64,000 nt of DNA from Candidatus Zixiibacteriota bacterium (GTDB lineage Bacteria; Zixibacteria; MSB-5A5; DSPP01). The stretch covers positions 23,864-87,863 of the forward strand of contig JAKEHY010000022.1 in NCBI GenBank assembly GCA_022614805.1. Reading direction: 5' to 3'. Shown one piece after another: positions 26,559-35,760 of this stretch. The translations under genes were made by a program, and so were the position numbers. The notes under the pieces were generated by a model. The model saw nothing but the letters and a program-made list of their open reading frames with translations. It was not told the origin of the DNA and did not search any database. Positions within the stretch are counted from its first letter, which is position 1; each line of letters opens with the position of its first letter.

Positions 26559-26900
26559 ATGGAGAACGGCGTAAAGTACAGAAATATGTGGGCGCAAGTG
26601 GGTTTGGTCATCATCACTTTGGGGATTTACGTCTTCTACTGGTTTTATCAAACCGCCAAGGAGCTGAAGTTCCTTGCCAACGACCCGAACGCCAGCCCCG
26701 GCTTGTGGACGGTCCTGCTTTTTATTCCCTTCGGCGCCCTTTATTCCTACTACAAGTATGGGGAGCTTTTTCAGGCGGTCAGCGCGGAAAAACTGAACCG
26801 CTGGATAATTTTTATCTTGTGGATTGTCTTTTCGCCGGCGGTCTGGTTCATCGTGCAGACGGAGCTTAACCGCCGGGCCACCTATAACCGTCCCAGTTAG
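26559..26900 (+). CDS. DUF4234-like small membrane protein
   Basis: The 113-residue protein has three predicted helices and the DUF4234 opening RNMWAQVGLVIITLGIYVFY (about 8-27), followed by WFYQTAKELKFL. The family has no known function. It is inserted between the ABC binding protein and the permease genes, 11 bases after the former and only a few before the latter, with AGGGAGG ahead of its ATG, so it is cotranscribed with the importer. Whether it takes part in transport is unknown. Confidence 0.8.
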   Translation: MENGVKYRNMWAQVGLVIITLGIYVFYWFYQTAKELKFLANDPNASPGLWTVLLFIPFGALYSYYKYGELFQAVSAEKLNRWIIFILWIVFSPAVWFIVQTELNRRATYNRPS

Positions 26901-26906
26901 CCTTTG

Positions 26907-27794
26907 ATGGCCCAAACCAAGGCCGGATTTCTTCTTCCCCTCCCCTGGACGCTGACCCTTCTTGTCATCTGGATATTCCCCCTGCTTTGGTCACTGGTGC
27001 TGGCCTTTGCGGATTACAACCTCCTCTCGGGAGAGTTGGAATGGATTGGCACGGAGAACTTCAAAAGACTTTTCAGCGACCCGAACTTCCTGCAGGCGCT
27101 TAAAAACACCTTCGTTTTCGTAATAGGCACCCTCCCCTTCACCACCCTTTTCGCCCTGCTTCTGGCGATGGCCCTAAACCGGCCGGTCTGGGGGAAGAAT
27201 TTCTTTAAGGCTGCCTTTTTCATCCCCACCATCACTTCGCTGGTGGTGGTAGCCCTGATATTCACCCAGCTTTATTCGGAGGGAAGCTGGCTGTACCGAT
27301 TTTTAGGACGATTCTTCAATCTCCCATCCGGCGGGTTCTTGCTTTCGGAAAAAGCTGCCTTGCCCTCGATAATGATAATGGATATCTGGGCCGCCATCGG
27401 CTATTACATCCTGCTTTTCTTGGTCGCCCTGCAAAACGTGCCGCAGGAGCTGTACGAAGCGGCCCGTGTGGAGGGGGCCGGCCCCTGGCAGACCTTCTGG
27501 GCGGTCACTTTTCCCTCCATCAAGCCGATGCTTTTTTTCATCGTCACCCTGAACACTATCAAATCGTTCCAGGTATTTACCGAGGTTTTCGTAATGACCA
27601 AGGGGGGCCCGCTCGGCTCGACGGCAACCGCCGTCTATTTCATCTACGAGGAGGGGCTGCACCGCTTCAAAATGGGCTACGCCTCGGCCGCCGCCTATCT
27701 TCTGTTTGGAATAATAGCCCTCTTTTCCTATTTCCTGTTTAAGAGTTTCAAATCGGAAGCGGAGGTCTTGACTCCGGCACAGACGAAGGCTTGA
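26907..27794 (+). CDS. Sugar ABC transporter permease (MalF/UgpA-like)
   Basis: This 295-residue inner-membrane permease has six helices. The cytoplasmic EAA loop that contacts the ATPase is visible as YEAARVEGAGPWQTFWAVTF (about 190-209) with the conserved glycine. FKRLFSDPNFLQALKNTFVF is typical of the UgpA/MalF class. The ATG at 26907 directly follows the DUF4234 gene. Its TGA overlaps the next permease start by one base (TGATG), showing translational coupling. The importer must rely on an ATPase encoded elsewhere, as MsmX-type shared ATPases do in other bacteria (inference). Confidence 0.9.
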   Translation: MAQTKAGFLLPLPWTLTLLVIWIFPLLWSLVLAFADYNLLSGELEWIGTENFKRLFSDPNFLQALKNTFVFVIGTLPFTTLFALLLAMALNRPVWGKNFFKAAFFIPTITSLVVVALIFTQLYSEGSWLYRFLGRFFNLPSGGFLLSEKAALPSIMIMDIWAAIGYYILLFLVALQNVPQELYEAARVEGAGPWQTFWAVTFPSIKPMLFFIVTLNTIKSFQVFTEVFVMTKGGPLGSTATAVYFIYEEGLHRFKMGYASAAAYLLFGIIALFSYFLFKSFKSEAEVLTPAQTKA

Positions 27795-28567
27795 TGCGCT
27801 CCTCCCTCCTTCCGACTTTTCTGCTCCTGACCATCCTTGCCATAATTTTCCTTTTCCCTTTCTTCTGGATGTTTTACGTCGCCTGCTCCCCCGGCTGGAC
27901 GCTGGATAACTTCAGAGACGTGCTGGGGCAAAAGATTTTTTCGCGGGCCTTTCTGAATTCGGTTTTCGTCACCGGCGTGATAACGCTCGGTAATCTGGTC
28001 TTTGCCCTGCTCGCCGGTTATGGTCTCGCCCGCTATTCTTCCCTCTCCAATCGATTTCTGTTCGTCTCGATTCTGGCCGTTCTGGCCGTGCCGACGCACG
28101 TGGTGATAATCCCTCTTTTCCTATTGGTCCGAAGCCTCGGCTGGTACGACACCTACTGGGCTTTGATTATTCCCTTTCTCGTTTCCCCCCTCGGGATTTT
28201 GCTTTTGCGGCAGTACATCCTTTCGCTGCCGGTGGAACTGGAGGAAGCCGCCCGGCTGGATGGCGCGGGAGAATTACGAATCATCTTCTCCATCGTTGCC
28301 CCACTGGCCAAGCCGGCCCTGGCGGCTCTGGCGATTCAATCTTTCTGGGTCAACTGGAACAATTTCCTCTTTCCCTTCCTGTTCACATCATCGGAGAACC
28401 TCCGAGTCCTGCCCGTGGCCTTGGCAATGTATCAAAGCTATCAGGCCATCGACTGGCCCCATCTGTTTGCCGCCTCGGCCGTGGCCACCATCCCGGTCCT
28501 TTTGGTTTTTATGGTTTTGCAGAAACAGATTATTGCCGGGCTGACCGCCGGCGCGCTGAAACAATGA
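27794..28567 (+). CDS. Sugar ABC transporter permease (MalG/UgpE-like)
   Basis: The 257-residue permease has six helices and the EAA loop LEEAARLDGAGELRIIFSIV (about 150-169). FFWMFYVACSPG near the N-terminus and the C-terminal FMVLQKQIIAGLTAGALKQ are characteristic of MalG/UgpE proteins. It pairs with the upstream permease, whose stop overlaps its ATG. A GTAGGGG palindrome 24 bases after the stop overlaps the end of the convergent amidase gene and may serve as a terminator-like hairpin for both. Confidence 0.9.
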   Translation: MRSSLLPTFLLLTILAIIFLFPFFWMFYVACSPGWTLDNFRDVLGQKIFSRAFLNSVFVTGVITLGNLVFALLAGYGLARYSSLSNRFLFVSILAVLAVPTHVVIIPLFLLVRSLGWYDTYWALIIPFLVSPLGILLLRQYILSLPVELEEAARLDGAGELRIIFSIVAPLAKPALAALAIQSFWVNWNNFLFPFLFTSSENLRVLPVALAMYQSYQAIDWPHLFAASAVATIPVLLVFMVLQKQIIAGLTAGALKQ

Positions 28568-28590
28568 CTCCTAAATAAAATCGTAGAGGG

Positions 28591-28617
28591 GTAGGGGCTC
28601 AATATATCGAGCCCTAC
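28591..28617. repeat. GTAGGGG-family palindrome (AT core), overlapping a stop codon
   Basis: GTAGGG-G-CTC and GAG-CCCTAC arms enclose AATATATC. The TAG stop of the amidase gene (28614-28616) lies within the right arm. Confidence 0.8.
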
Positions 28618-30479
28618 TTCTTGGTGCTCAACCGCAAATAATCGGCAATCCCGTCCGCAATCGCCTTCGCCGCTTTTTTGTGAAACTGTTTGGAGCGGAG
28701 CATCTCCTCCTGCCGGGGAATCATCATAAAGACCGCCTCACACAAAATGGCGGGATACTGGGGCGGGCGGACGACGACGAAGTTGCCGAAATATAACCCC
28801 TGGTCCCGCAGGCGCGTGGCTTTCAATAGCTGCCGATGGACGGCGCGGGCCAACTCTTGGGAATGAACGTGATAGTAATAGACCGAGGTGCCGTTGTTGA
28901 CGAACGGGTTCACGCCATCCGGGTGGGCGTTGTTGTGGATGGAAACGAACAGGTCGGCTTCGGCCGCTTTGGCAATCTGGGGGCGGTCGTACAGGGCAAC
29001 CGCTTCGGTCCCCTTGCGGGTCAAAACCACCTTCGCCCTCCGGCTTTCCAATATCTTTTTTAATTCCAGGGCAATCAACAAATTCGCCTCCCGTTCCTCC
29101 AACCCGGTCGGCCCTTTGGCGCCGGTCTCGGCGGGGGTGTTGGTGTGTCCCGCATCCACCGCGATGGTAAGCCCTTTCAGCCAGGCCCCCTTGGCGGGCG
29201 GCTTTTTGACCAGAAACACGAGGTTGTTCCCCTCAAAGAAGGCATCGTAGCCCCACAAAGCCGCCGAACGCAAATCGACGTCGGCCCGAAAAATGTCCGT
29301 TTCCGGCTGGGACCAGCGGACGTTCCGAATCAGGTCGGTGGCATTATCGTAGCGAATCCAGTCGGCCCGGGTTTGGGCGCCGAAGACAAAAAGGGAAAGC
29401 CGGGCCAAAACGGGGTCCTCCTCCACCCGAAAGGCCATTTTGCGGGAAGTGGTGAAGACGATTTTCACCCATTTGGTGCTGTCGTAGGTGCGTATGTAAG
29501 AAACCGAACCGGGCGGAAGAACGCTTCCCGGCGGCAGCTCGGTTACCAGCGTATCCGGCGCCCAGACCGACTGTGTTTCCGCCAATTTGAGCTTGACGTA
29601 ACGCCCAATCCGGGCGGAAAGGTAGGCGCGGATTCCCTTCGGCTGAAAGACGGCGACGTAGCCCGCATTGGGGGCGCTGCGCAGAACCGAAACGGAATCA
29701 TCCAGTTCGGCCACCCTCGGAACGAGCGGGTTCCAGACGGTAAGCGTCGCCCGCAAGGTCTCGGCGGCACAGCGGGTCATACTGGCCAGGCCGACAACGG
29801 GAGGGAAAAGACGGGGCTCCATTTGCGGAAGGAGGCAGCCGGTATCGCTTTTGGTCAGGTAAACGGCAATCCGGGAACCCTCCAACTTTTTTTCCGGCAC
29901 CCGCAGGACTCCGGTGTAAAAGCCGGAGCCGGTGGACTCCGGCAGATTTCCTTCTCCCAAAAGGACGTTCCCGGAATCATTTCGAGATGGCAGGACCGTC
30001 TCGGCCATGGGAAACTCCCCCTCCAGGCCGGCAACGGTGAAAAATGCGGAAAGCCCGGGCGTGCCCGAAAAAGAGAGGGTGACCAGTTCCCCCGGATAGG
30101 TGAAAATCGAATCGGTCGGCGTGCTGGAGCCATAGCGGATGGCCAAACTGTCGGGCGGTATCGGCCGGGGCTTGGGGGAAACGAAAACCGGCCAATCGAA
30201 CGCGACTTTTTGACCGTTCTTCTCCGCTTCCAGCCGGTAATAAAAATTTCCTTCCGCCACCGGCAGAAAAGCCAAAAACCCGCCGGTTTTATAAACTTCG
30301 ACCGGCGTGCCGTTGATGGTCAGTTTGGCGCCGGGGGTAACCGAGCCGAAAATGAAGTTGGAATCGACCGGTGGAATGACCTGCATCGTTTCGGGATAAA
30401 CGACTTTAATGAGCAATTCTTCGGCGTGAAGTGGAACACAAAAAAGAATCGCCCCAAAGAGAAAAACATGCTTTTTCAT
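28614..30479 (-). CDS. Exported N-acetylmuramoyl-L-alanine amidase (Amidase_3, AmiC-like)
   Basis: The 621-residue exported enzyme cleaves the amide bond between N-acetylmuramic acid and L-alanine. A signal peptide (1-18) is followed by a long region of beta-domains (about 20-425), including an AMIN-like part. The catalytic Amidase_3 domain (about 435-618) has zinc ligands in VDAGHTN, the glutamate of TGLEEREANL and the histidine of FVSIHNNAHPDG, and catalytic Glu in LCEAVFM. It is the last gene of the peptidoglycan operon; its ATG overlaps the stop of the epimerase gene (ATGA). The N-terminal half is much longer than in E. coli AmiC. Confidence 0.9.
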   Translation of the reverse strand: MKKHVFLFGAILFCVPLHAEELLIKVVYPETMQVIPPVDSNFIFGSVTPGAKLTINGTPVEVYKTGGFLAFLPVAEGNFYYRLEAEKNGQKVAFDWPVFVSPKPRPIPPDSLAIRYGSSTPTDSIFTYPGELVTLSFSGTPGLSAFFTVAGLEGEFPMAETVLPSRNDSGNVLLGEGNLPESTGSGFYTGVLRVPEKKLEGSRIAVYLTKSDTGCLLPQMEPRLFPPVVGLASMTRCAAETLRATLTVWNPLVPRVAELDDSVSVLRSAPNAGYVAVFQPKGIRAYLSARIGRYVKLKLAETQSVWAPDTLVTELPPGSVLPPGSVSYIRTYDSTKWVKIVFTTSRKMAFRVEEDPVLARLSLFVFGAQTRADWIRYDNATDLIRNVRWSQPETDIFRADVDLRSAALWGYDAFFEGNNLVFLVKKPPAKGAWLKGLTIAVDAGHTNTPAETGAKGPTGLEEREANLLIALELKKILESRRAKVVLTRKGTEAVALYDRPQIAKAAEADLFVSIHNNAHPDGVNPFVNNGTSVYYYHVHSQELARAVHRQLLKATRLRDQGLYFGNFVVVRPPQYPAILCEAVFMMIPRQEEMLRSKQFHKKAAKAIADGIADYLRLSTKK

Positions 30480-31477
30480 TTCCGGCTCACTCCCAGCCCA
30501 AAGCCGGTGGGGAGCTGCCAGCTTCCGGCGGAAAGAACCAACCCTTCATATGGGTCGTTGGTGACCAAAAGATTCCCATCCAGGTCAATATAATCGCAAA
30601 CCGAAGCGAAATGACAGCCGGCGGCGATGCCGACTGTGGATTCCACCATACAGCCCAGCATCACCCCCATCCCCATACCCCGGGCCAGATAGGCGGCCTC
30701 CAGAGCCGGCTTGATGCCTCCCATTTTCTGGATTTTCAAAACCACGCCGGCGACCAATCCTTTGAACTTCTTTAAATCCTCGGCCGTGATTGCCGATTCA
30801 TCCACCCAGACGGGCAAAGCCGCTTGCCTGGACAATTGACGATACCCCTCAAAGTCATCCTTGGCCAGCGGTTGTTCGACAAACTCGACCCCCAATTTTT
30901 TCAGCTCTTTTATTTTTTCCACGGCCTCGTCCAATTTCCACCCCCCGTTGGCATCGACGCGGATGGCTTGAGTGCTAACCCGGCGAACGGTTTCGACCCG
31001 CTCCAGGTCCCCTTCCACCCCCACTTTCAGTTTCAAAGCCGAAAATTCGGAAGCCTCTTTGGCCCGCGCCGCCATCTCTTCGGGGGAGGCCAAGGCAATC
31101 GTCATCGAGGTTTTAATGGCCGCCGGTTTGGAAAGGCCGAGAAAAGCATAAAGCGGGCGGCCGAGCGACCGGGCCGAATGGTCGAGCAGGGCCATCTCGA
31201 GTGCGGCTTGGGCCGATTTGACGCCGCCGGCCAGCTCTTCGACCAGACGGCGGTTTTTCTCGAAGGCATAAGGATTTTCCGAGAGTTTTCCCTCCGCCTG
31301 TTCAAAGACGGCAAGGACTTTTTCGCGCGTTTCGCCGTAATAAGCGGAATACGAAGCCTCGCCGACCCCTTGGCCGAAGCGAACGAAGATGGTTTTCCGC
31401 TCCTCGATGACGGAACGGGAAATGCGGAAGGGATATTTAAGTTTGAGCGGGAAGGATTCCCATTCCAACTGCTTCAC
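30476..31477 (-). CDS. Dipeptide epimerase (L-Ala-D/L-Glu epimerase, enolase superfamily)
   Basis: The 333-residue enzyme belongs to the muconate-lactonising/mandelate-racemase group. Catalytic and metal-binding residues are visible: ALKLKVGV (K-x-K), IRVDANGGW (Asp), FVEQPLAKDD (Glu), VWVDESAITAEDL (Asp/Glu) and VVLKIQKMGGI (Lys). The layout matches L-Ala-D/L-Glu epimerases (YcjG/YkfB), which let the cell use the murein dipeptide L-Ala-D-Glu. The neighbours (LD-carboxypeptidase, NlpC/P60, amidase) strongly support this specificity. Four-base overlaps occur on both sides. Confidence 0.9.
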   Translation of the reverse strand: MKQLEWESFPLKLKYPFRISRSVIEERKTIFVRFGQGVGEASYSAYYGETREKVLAVFEQAEGKLSENPYAFEKNRRLVEELAGGVKSAQAALEMALLDHSARSLGRPLYAFLGLSKPAAIKTSMTIALASPEEMAARAKEASEFSALKLKVGVEGDLERVETVRRVSTQAIRVDANGGWKLDEAVEKIKELKKLGVEFVEQPLAKDDFEGYRQLSRQAALPVWVDESAITAEDLKKFKGLVAGVVLKIQKMGGIKPALEAAYLARGMGMGVMLGCMVESTVGIAAGCHFASVCDYIDLDGNLLVTNDPYEGLVLSAGSWQLPTGFGLGVSRK

Positions 31478-32400
31478 ACCACTCCCCCTTCTTGTAAAAT
31501 CAAGCTCCCCTTTCCGGAGTCCAGGACGGCTTGAACCCCCAATGGTAGGGTGAATATGTTGCCGGAATGTCCGAAGGGAAAACCGAGCGCCACCGGAAAG
31601 GGCGCCCGGCCGAAGAAGTCCTCAAAAATTCTTCTCAAAGGCATCCGGACGCCGGGTCGCGGCGACCGCTCGCAATCCTTGAAATCGGCCAATATCAAAC
31701 CGGCTATCTGGTCGAATACCCTGGCCAGGCGAAGCTGGGCCAAATAGCCGTCGATGCGGTGCGGGTATTCCCCGACATCTTCGAGAAAGAGAATCGCTCC
31801 CTTGAAAGAAGGCTGGTAGGGCGTGCCGAAAAGCTTGACGATTAAAGACAAATTCCCCCCCAGAAGCGGCCCGGCCGCAACTCCGCGACGCATAAATCGG
31901 GGCCGCAGATTTTTTGGAAAGGGAACTTTGCCAGCGGGCATTTTGGAGGAAAGCATACGCAGCAGATTCTGCCGGTTATAGGCCGTGCCGAAATCGGCCG
32001 CCATCGGGCCGTGAAAAGAAGACAAGCCGGTCTTTTTGTAAAGGGCCAGGTGTATGGCGGTGATGTCCGAAAAACCGACGAAAATTTTGGGGTGCCGGTG
32101 GACGAAATCAAAATCGATTTTATCCAGCATACGCAAGGCGCCGTAACCGCCCCGGGCGCAGATTACGGCATCCACTTCGGGGTCGGCAAAGGCCCGGTTG
32201 AAAAGCCGGGCCCGCACAAAGTCCGGCCCGGAAAGGAAGCCGTATTTCTGTTTTGGGGATAAAAAAAGCCTGACCTTAAAACCGGTTTTTGCGAGCCATT
32301 TCAACCCCCGTCGCAGCCGGGCGTCCTTTGCCCATGAGGAAGGCGCGATGATGCCGATGGTGGCGCCGGGAAAAAGAGCCTTGGGCTTTAATAATTTCAT
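31474..32400 (-). CDS. LD-carboxypeptidase (peptidase S66, LdcA/MccF family)
   Basis: The 308-residue cytoplasmic serine peptidase removes the terminal D-alanine from murein tetrapeptides during recycling. Family landmarks are GIIAPSSWAKD at the N-terminus, ICARGGYGALRMLDKID, the nucleophile region VGFSDITAIHLAL (Ser), FLEDVGEYPHRIDGYL (Glu) and GFPFGHSGNIFTLPLGV (His), which form the Ser-Glu-His triad. It overlaps its neighbours by four bases at each end within the peptidoglycan recycling operon. Confidence 0.9.
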   Translation of the reverse strand: MKLLKPKALFPGATIGIIAPSSWAKDARLRRGLKWLAKTGFKVRLFLSPKQKYGFLSGPDFVRARLFNRAFADPEVDAVICARGGYGALRMLDKIDFDFVHRHPKIFVGFSDITAIHLALYKKTGLSSFHGPMAADFGTAYNRQNLLRMLSSKMPAGKVPFPKNLRPRFMRRGVAAGPLLGGNLSLIVKLFGTPYQPSFKGAILFLEDVGEYPHRIDGYLAQLRLARVFDQIAGLILADFKDCERSPRPGVRMPLRRIFEDFFGRAPFPVALGFPFGHSGNIFTLPLGVQAVLDSGKGSLILQEGGVV

Positions 32401-33161
32401 ACGATCCGCTTGACACAGGTCAGCTTCTCGATAACCGGATTGTAATTCTTGTCCGATTTTCGGATGGAGTCCAGCGTTACGCCGCCCCCGCGCAAATTGG
32501 CGTGCAGGATTTTATTCCGGCCGGCAAAGAGGGCCACGTGGCCGGGGAAAAAGAAAAAATCCCCCGGCTTGGCTTTTTCGACAGGAATTTCCTCTCCGAT
32601 TTTTATCTGTTGAGATGTATCGCGGGGAATCTTCTTGCCGAAATAGTCAAACAGAGTGAACAAAAAGCCGGAGCAGTCGAATCCGAAGGGGGAAATGCCG
32701 CCCCAGAGATACGGAGTTCCGAAAAACTCCATCCCTTTCCTTGTTAAATCTCCAATGGAAAAACGAACCTTATCGGGTTCAATTAACCCCTCCTTCTTGA
32801 CCCACCCCAAAATTTTTTCATTGGAGCCGGCCGAAACCCAGCTTCCGGATTGACGGAATGCTCGAACGCGCGTATTGAAAGTTAAAACCGAGATTTTCAT
32901 TTTACGGTCGGCGGCGTAAACGGGCAAAAATGGGACTTTAACTTTCAAGTTTTTGTCTGAAACGGGCATTGAAGCCGGGTAAATCAGATGTTTTTTTTGC
33001 ATCCAACCAGTATAGCCGTCCGGAAGTACAGCTGAAATATGGTCATCTCTTTCCTCCCCCAATTCGACGGGGGTGTTGAATAATGCCTGACTCACCCGCT
33101 CCGACCGGAAGCTCGGCTCCCGCCGCAAATCGGCGACCGGTATGTTCACTACTCCGCGCAT
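32397..33161 (-). CDS. NlpC/P60 endopeptidase with SH3-like domains (YkfC-like)
   Basis: The 254-residue protein carries two bacterial SH3-like domains (about 3-60 and 70-125) and a C-terminal NlpC/P60 cysteine peptidase. The catalytic cysteine is in GFDCSGFLFTLFDYFG, the histidine in GHVALFAGRNKILHAN, followed by the third polar residue region. YkfC-type enzymes cut between gamma-D-Glu and the diamino acid, releasing L-Ala-D-Glu, the substrate of the epimerase two genes downstream. No signal peptide is visible, consistent with cytoplasmic recycling. Its ATG overlaps the alr stop by one base (TAATG). Confidence 0.9.
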   Translation of the reverse strand: MRGVVNIPVADLRREPSFRSERVSQALFNTPVELGEERDDHISAVLPDGYTGWMQKKHLIYPASMPVSDKNLKVKVPFLPVYAADRKMKISVLTFNTRVRAFRQSGSWVSAGSNEKILGWVKKEGLIEPDKVRFSIGDLTRKGMEFFGTPYLWGGISPFGFDCSGFLFTLFDYFGKKIPRDTSQQIKIGEEIPVEKAKPGDFFFFPGHVALFAGRNKILHANLRGGGVTLDSIRKSDKNYNPVIEKLTCVKRIV

Positions 33162-34324
33162 TATGCGAATCCCAATTTACGCGCCATCTTGCCGGTGTAT
33201 TCAATGGGCAAACGGACCCCCATTCTCGTGATAATTTCGTAGGGCGAAGTCCCAATCCAGCCCGCCAAATCCTCTGCGGTTATTTTTTCCGCTCCCATCT
33301 CTCCCATTAAAACCACCCGGTCGCCGGCCCGCACCCTTGGAACTTCGGTAACGTCGACCATTATGGCATCCATTGCAATCCGTCCCACCACCGGGGCCCG
33401 TTTCCCCCGCACCAAAACCCACCCCTTGTTTCCCAGATGCCGGGGATAGCCGTCCGAAAACCCGAGTGGAAGGGTGGCGATAAGCCGTTCACTTGACGCC
33501 CCAAATTCCCGCCCGTAGCCGACCGTCTCCCCAGGCCCGATGGTTTTCAACTGGGCAATCCGGCTCTCCAAAAACATCACCGGTTTGGCCGGCAGGGAGC
33601 CTCCCGCTGCCGTCCGGGAAGGATAGCCGAAAAGCAAAACGCCGACCCGCACTAGATTGAAATACCCCTCCGGCAAATCCAGAACCGCGCCGCTGTTGGC
33701 CAGACTGGTGTAGCGGGGATAAATTCCGGCCTTCTCGAAAAGTGCCCGAGCATCCTTCAATCGCTGAACCTGCAGTCGGGCGAATTCAATGTCCTCTTCG
33801 CTGGCGGTCGCGAGATGGGAGGAAAGCTCCCACAGTAGAGCCCCCCGGTGACGTAAAAGGGATTGAGTCAGGCGCACGGCCTCCTCCGCCGAAACTCCGT
33901 ATCGGTTCAAACCGGTCTCGATTTTAACCGCAAACGGGATTCTCTTTCGGCGCAGTTTTTTGGAGGCCCGGACGTACGCCCGGGCGAATTTCTCGTCGAT
34001 TACGGTCGGAATCAAATCGTGGCGGACAAAAAACTCCGCCCGTTCGGGGAAATCGGGATATAAAACGGAAATCGGAACGTCGATTCCGGTCTTGCGCAAA
34101 ACGATTCCCTCCTCGACCAGGGCCACGCCGAGGAAATTTGCACCGGCAACCAGGGCCGCCTTCGCCACTGGCAGAGCCCCGTGACCGTAACCGTCCGCCT
34201 TGACCACGGCCATCAAACCAACTTCCCGGCCGAGCCGTTTTTTGAGCAAACGGACGTTTTGCGCCAGCCGGTCCAGGTCAATTTTCAAAAAACTCGGCCG
34301 GAGGAAGCGGTTCTTTCTCTCCAT
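33161..34324 (-). CDS. alr: Alanine racemase
   Basis: This 387-residue PLP enzyme interconverts L- and D-alanine for peptidoglycan. The PLP lysine lies in LMAVVKADGYGHGALP (about 38), the catalytic tyrosine region is GETVGYGREFGAS (about 260), and GRIAMDAIMVDVTEVP closes the active site. The frame opens ten codons earlier, but ATG 34324 overlaps the PBP4 stop by one base (TAATG), matching the coupling style of this operon. It probably supplies or recovers D-alanine freed by the adjacent PBP4 and LD-carboxypeptidase. Confidence 0.93.
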   Translation of the reverse strand: MERKNRFLRPSFLKIDLDRLAQNVRLLKKRLGREVGLMAVVKADGYGHGALPVAKAALVAGANFLGVALVEEGIVLRKTGIDVPISVLYPDFPERAEFFVRHDLIPTVIDEKFARAYVRASKKLRRKRIPFAVKIETGLNRYGVSAEEAVRLTQSLLRHRGALLWELSSHLATASEEDIEFARLQVQRLKDARALFEKAGIYPRYTSLANSGAVLDLPEGYFNLVRVGVLLFGYPSRTAAGGSLPAKPVMFLESRIAQLKTIGPGETVGYGREFGASSERLIATLPLGFSDGYPRHLGNKGWVLVRGKRAPVVGRIAMDAIMVDVTEVPRVRAGDRVVLMGEMGAEKITAEDLAGWIGTSPYEIITRMGVRLPIEYTGKMARKLGFA

Positions 34325-35760
34325 TACGGAAGCTGGCGGGCCGCCGCCAGGCAAAGCCGGTCCACGGCGTCATCGATGGTGCGGATGTTCAGTTTCCGTC
34401 CGTTGACCAGAACCGAAAAGCAGTACAGCTTGCCGCTTTGGGATTTGAAGTAACCGGAAAGCGTGCGGGCGCCGGAAATCCAGCCGGTCTTGACCCGGAA
34501 GTTGTCGGAAAGGGCATCCCCTTTTTTCCGGTTTTTCACGGACTTGTCCAATCCCGGAATGGCCATCGATTCGTAGTAATGGGAAAAGTGAGGGGAGTCA
34601 TACATATTCCGCAACAGCTTGATAAAGCCGGCCGCCGTAAAGCGGTTTTTGGCCGAAAGCCCGCTGCCGTCCACCAGATAGAAATCCCCCGTGGAAAGCC
34701 CGGCGTTCAGCAGAAAATTGCGCACAGCCTCCAATCCGGCGTCGAAACTTCCCTTCCCTTCGATTTCCTTCCCCAGCGTGCGCACCAACTGCTCGGCGTA
34801 AAAGTTCTGGCTGTTCTTGTTGACCACTTTGAGAATGTTGGCAAGCGGGTCGGAGCGCCAGACGAACAGTTTTTTTAAGCTATCCTCAACCAGCCCCGAT
34901 TTTTCCCAGTACATCGCGCCAGAGGCCACCGGAATCCCCTTCCGTTTCCAGATTTCCCGGGCGGTGTGGGCCAGATAAAAAGCCGGCTCGTGCACGGAAA
35001 CGTAATCCGTCCGGCCGGTATCGGAAATCGGGATTCTGCCGAAGAAAGTGACCGTGTTGGTTCCCGGCTTGCGGCGGTAATCCTCGTCTAACGTGTATTT
35101 GCTCCTCCGCGGCCCGGTGCGGGAACGGTTGACGGCCTTCAGGTAGCCGAAATCCGGCTCCAGAATGATGCGGGCCGGCGCCCCTACCTTTCGCGCGGGA
35201 TAAAACCGCACAAAAACGCAGTTGTCTTCAAAGGATAAAGCCGACGTCTGGGCCGCATACCAGAAGGAAAGTTCGCGGGCCGGCCAGCTTTCCACCAGGT
35301 TTGGCCCCTCAAAATAGCGGTTGTCCAAAACGAGGCGGCCGATTTTTTTGACCCCCCGCGCGGCCAAAGAATCGGCCCAGAATTCCAGGATTTCGTAAGG
35401 AGACGGCCGGTCCCGCCCGGAGATGGAGGGGTCCCCCGTGCCCCGGATGATCAGAACGGAGACGGAGGAATCTCCTTCTTCTTCCCTTTTGACCCAAAAG
35501 GAGGTCTCAAAGCGGAAATCCGGTTTCAGATAATGCAGGGCCGCCGCCGAGGTGGCCAGCTTGGCGTTGGAGGCGGGAATCAAGGGAACGGTCAGGTTTT
35601 TGGAATAGACCGAAACCCCTTCCGAAAGGGAATAGAAGGCGGCCGCGACTTTGGCCGTCCGGAAGGTGGCGGAGGAGAAAATGGTGTCGGCCAAAGCCGA
35701 AAAGCTCTGGGCCTTGAGCTCTCCCGTTATCAAAAGGAAGGCAAAAAGAAGTTTTCTCAA
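34324..35760 (-). CDS. dacB: D-alanyl-D-alanine carboxypeptidase/endopeptidase (PBP4, DacB; peptidase S13)
   Basis: The 478-residue exported penicillin-binding protein has an N-terminal signal sequence (LRKLLFAFLLITGELKAQS). Active-site motifs are SNAK (S-x-x-K, in IPASNAKLATSAAAL), the SxN-type motif in VDGSGLSAKNRFT and KTG in FRVKTGWISGARTLSG. S13 enzymes trim or cut D-Ala-containing crosslinks. The start is taken as TTG 35760, overlapping the aminotransferase stop (TTTGA), because the longer frame would place a charged 14-residue tail before the signal. It is followed by alr with a TAATG overlap. Confidence 0.9.
   Translation of the reverse strand: MRKLLFAFLLITGELKAQSFSALADTIFSSATFRTAKVAAAFYSLSEGVSVYSKNLTVPLIPASNAKLATSAAALHYLKPDFRFETSFWVKREEEGDSSVSVLIIRGTGDPSISGRDRPSPYEILEFWADSLAARGVKKIGRLVLDNRYFEGPNLVESWPARELSFWYAAQTSALSFEDNCVFVRFYPARKVGAPARIILEPDFGYLKAVNRSRTGPRRSKYTLDEDYRRKPGTNTVTFFGRIPISDTGRTDYVSVHEPAFYLAHTAREIWKRKGIPVASGAMYWEKSGLVEDSLKKLFVWRSDPLANILKVVNKNSQNFYAEQLVRTLGKEIEGKGSFDAGLEAVRNFLLNAGLSTGDFYLVDGSGLSAKNRFTAAGFIKLLRNMYDSPHFSHYYESMAIPGLDKSVKNRKKGDALSDNFRVKTGWISGARTLSGYFKSQSGKLYCFSVLVNGRKLNIRTIDDAVDRLCLAAARQLP

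Noticed and set aside
29145-30593. 482-codon open frame antisense to the amidase gene
   Set aside because: The amidase on the other strand has all catalytic residues and operon coupling; the antisense frame starts inside it and has no recognisable domain.
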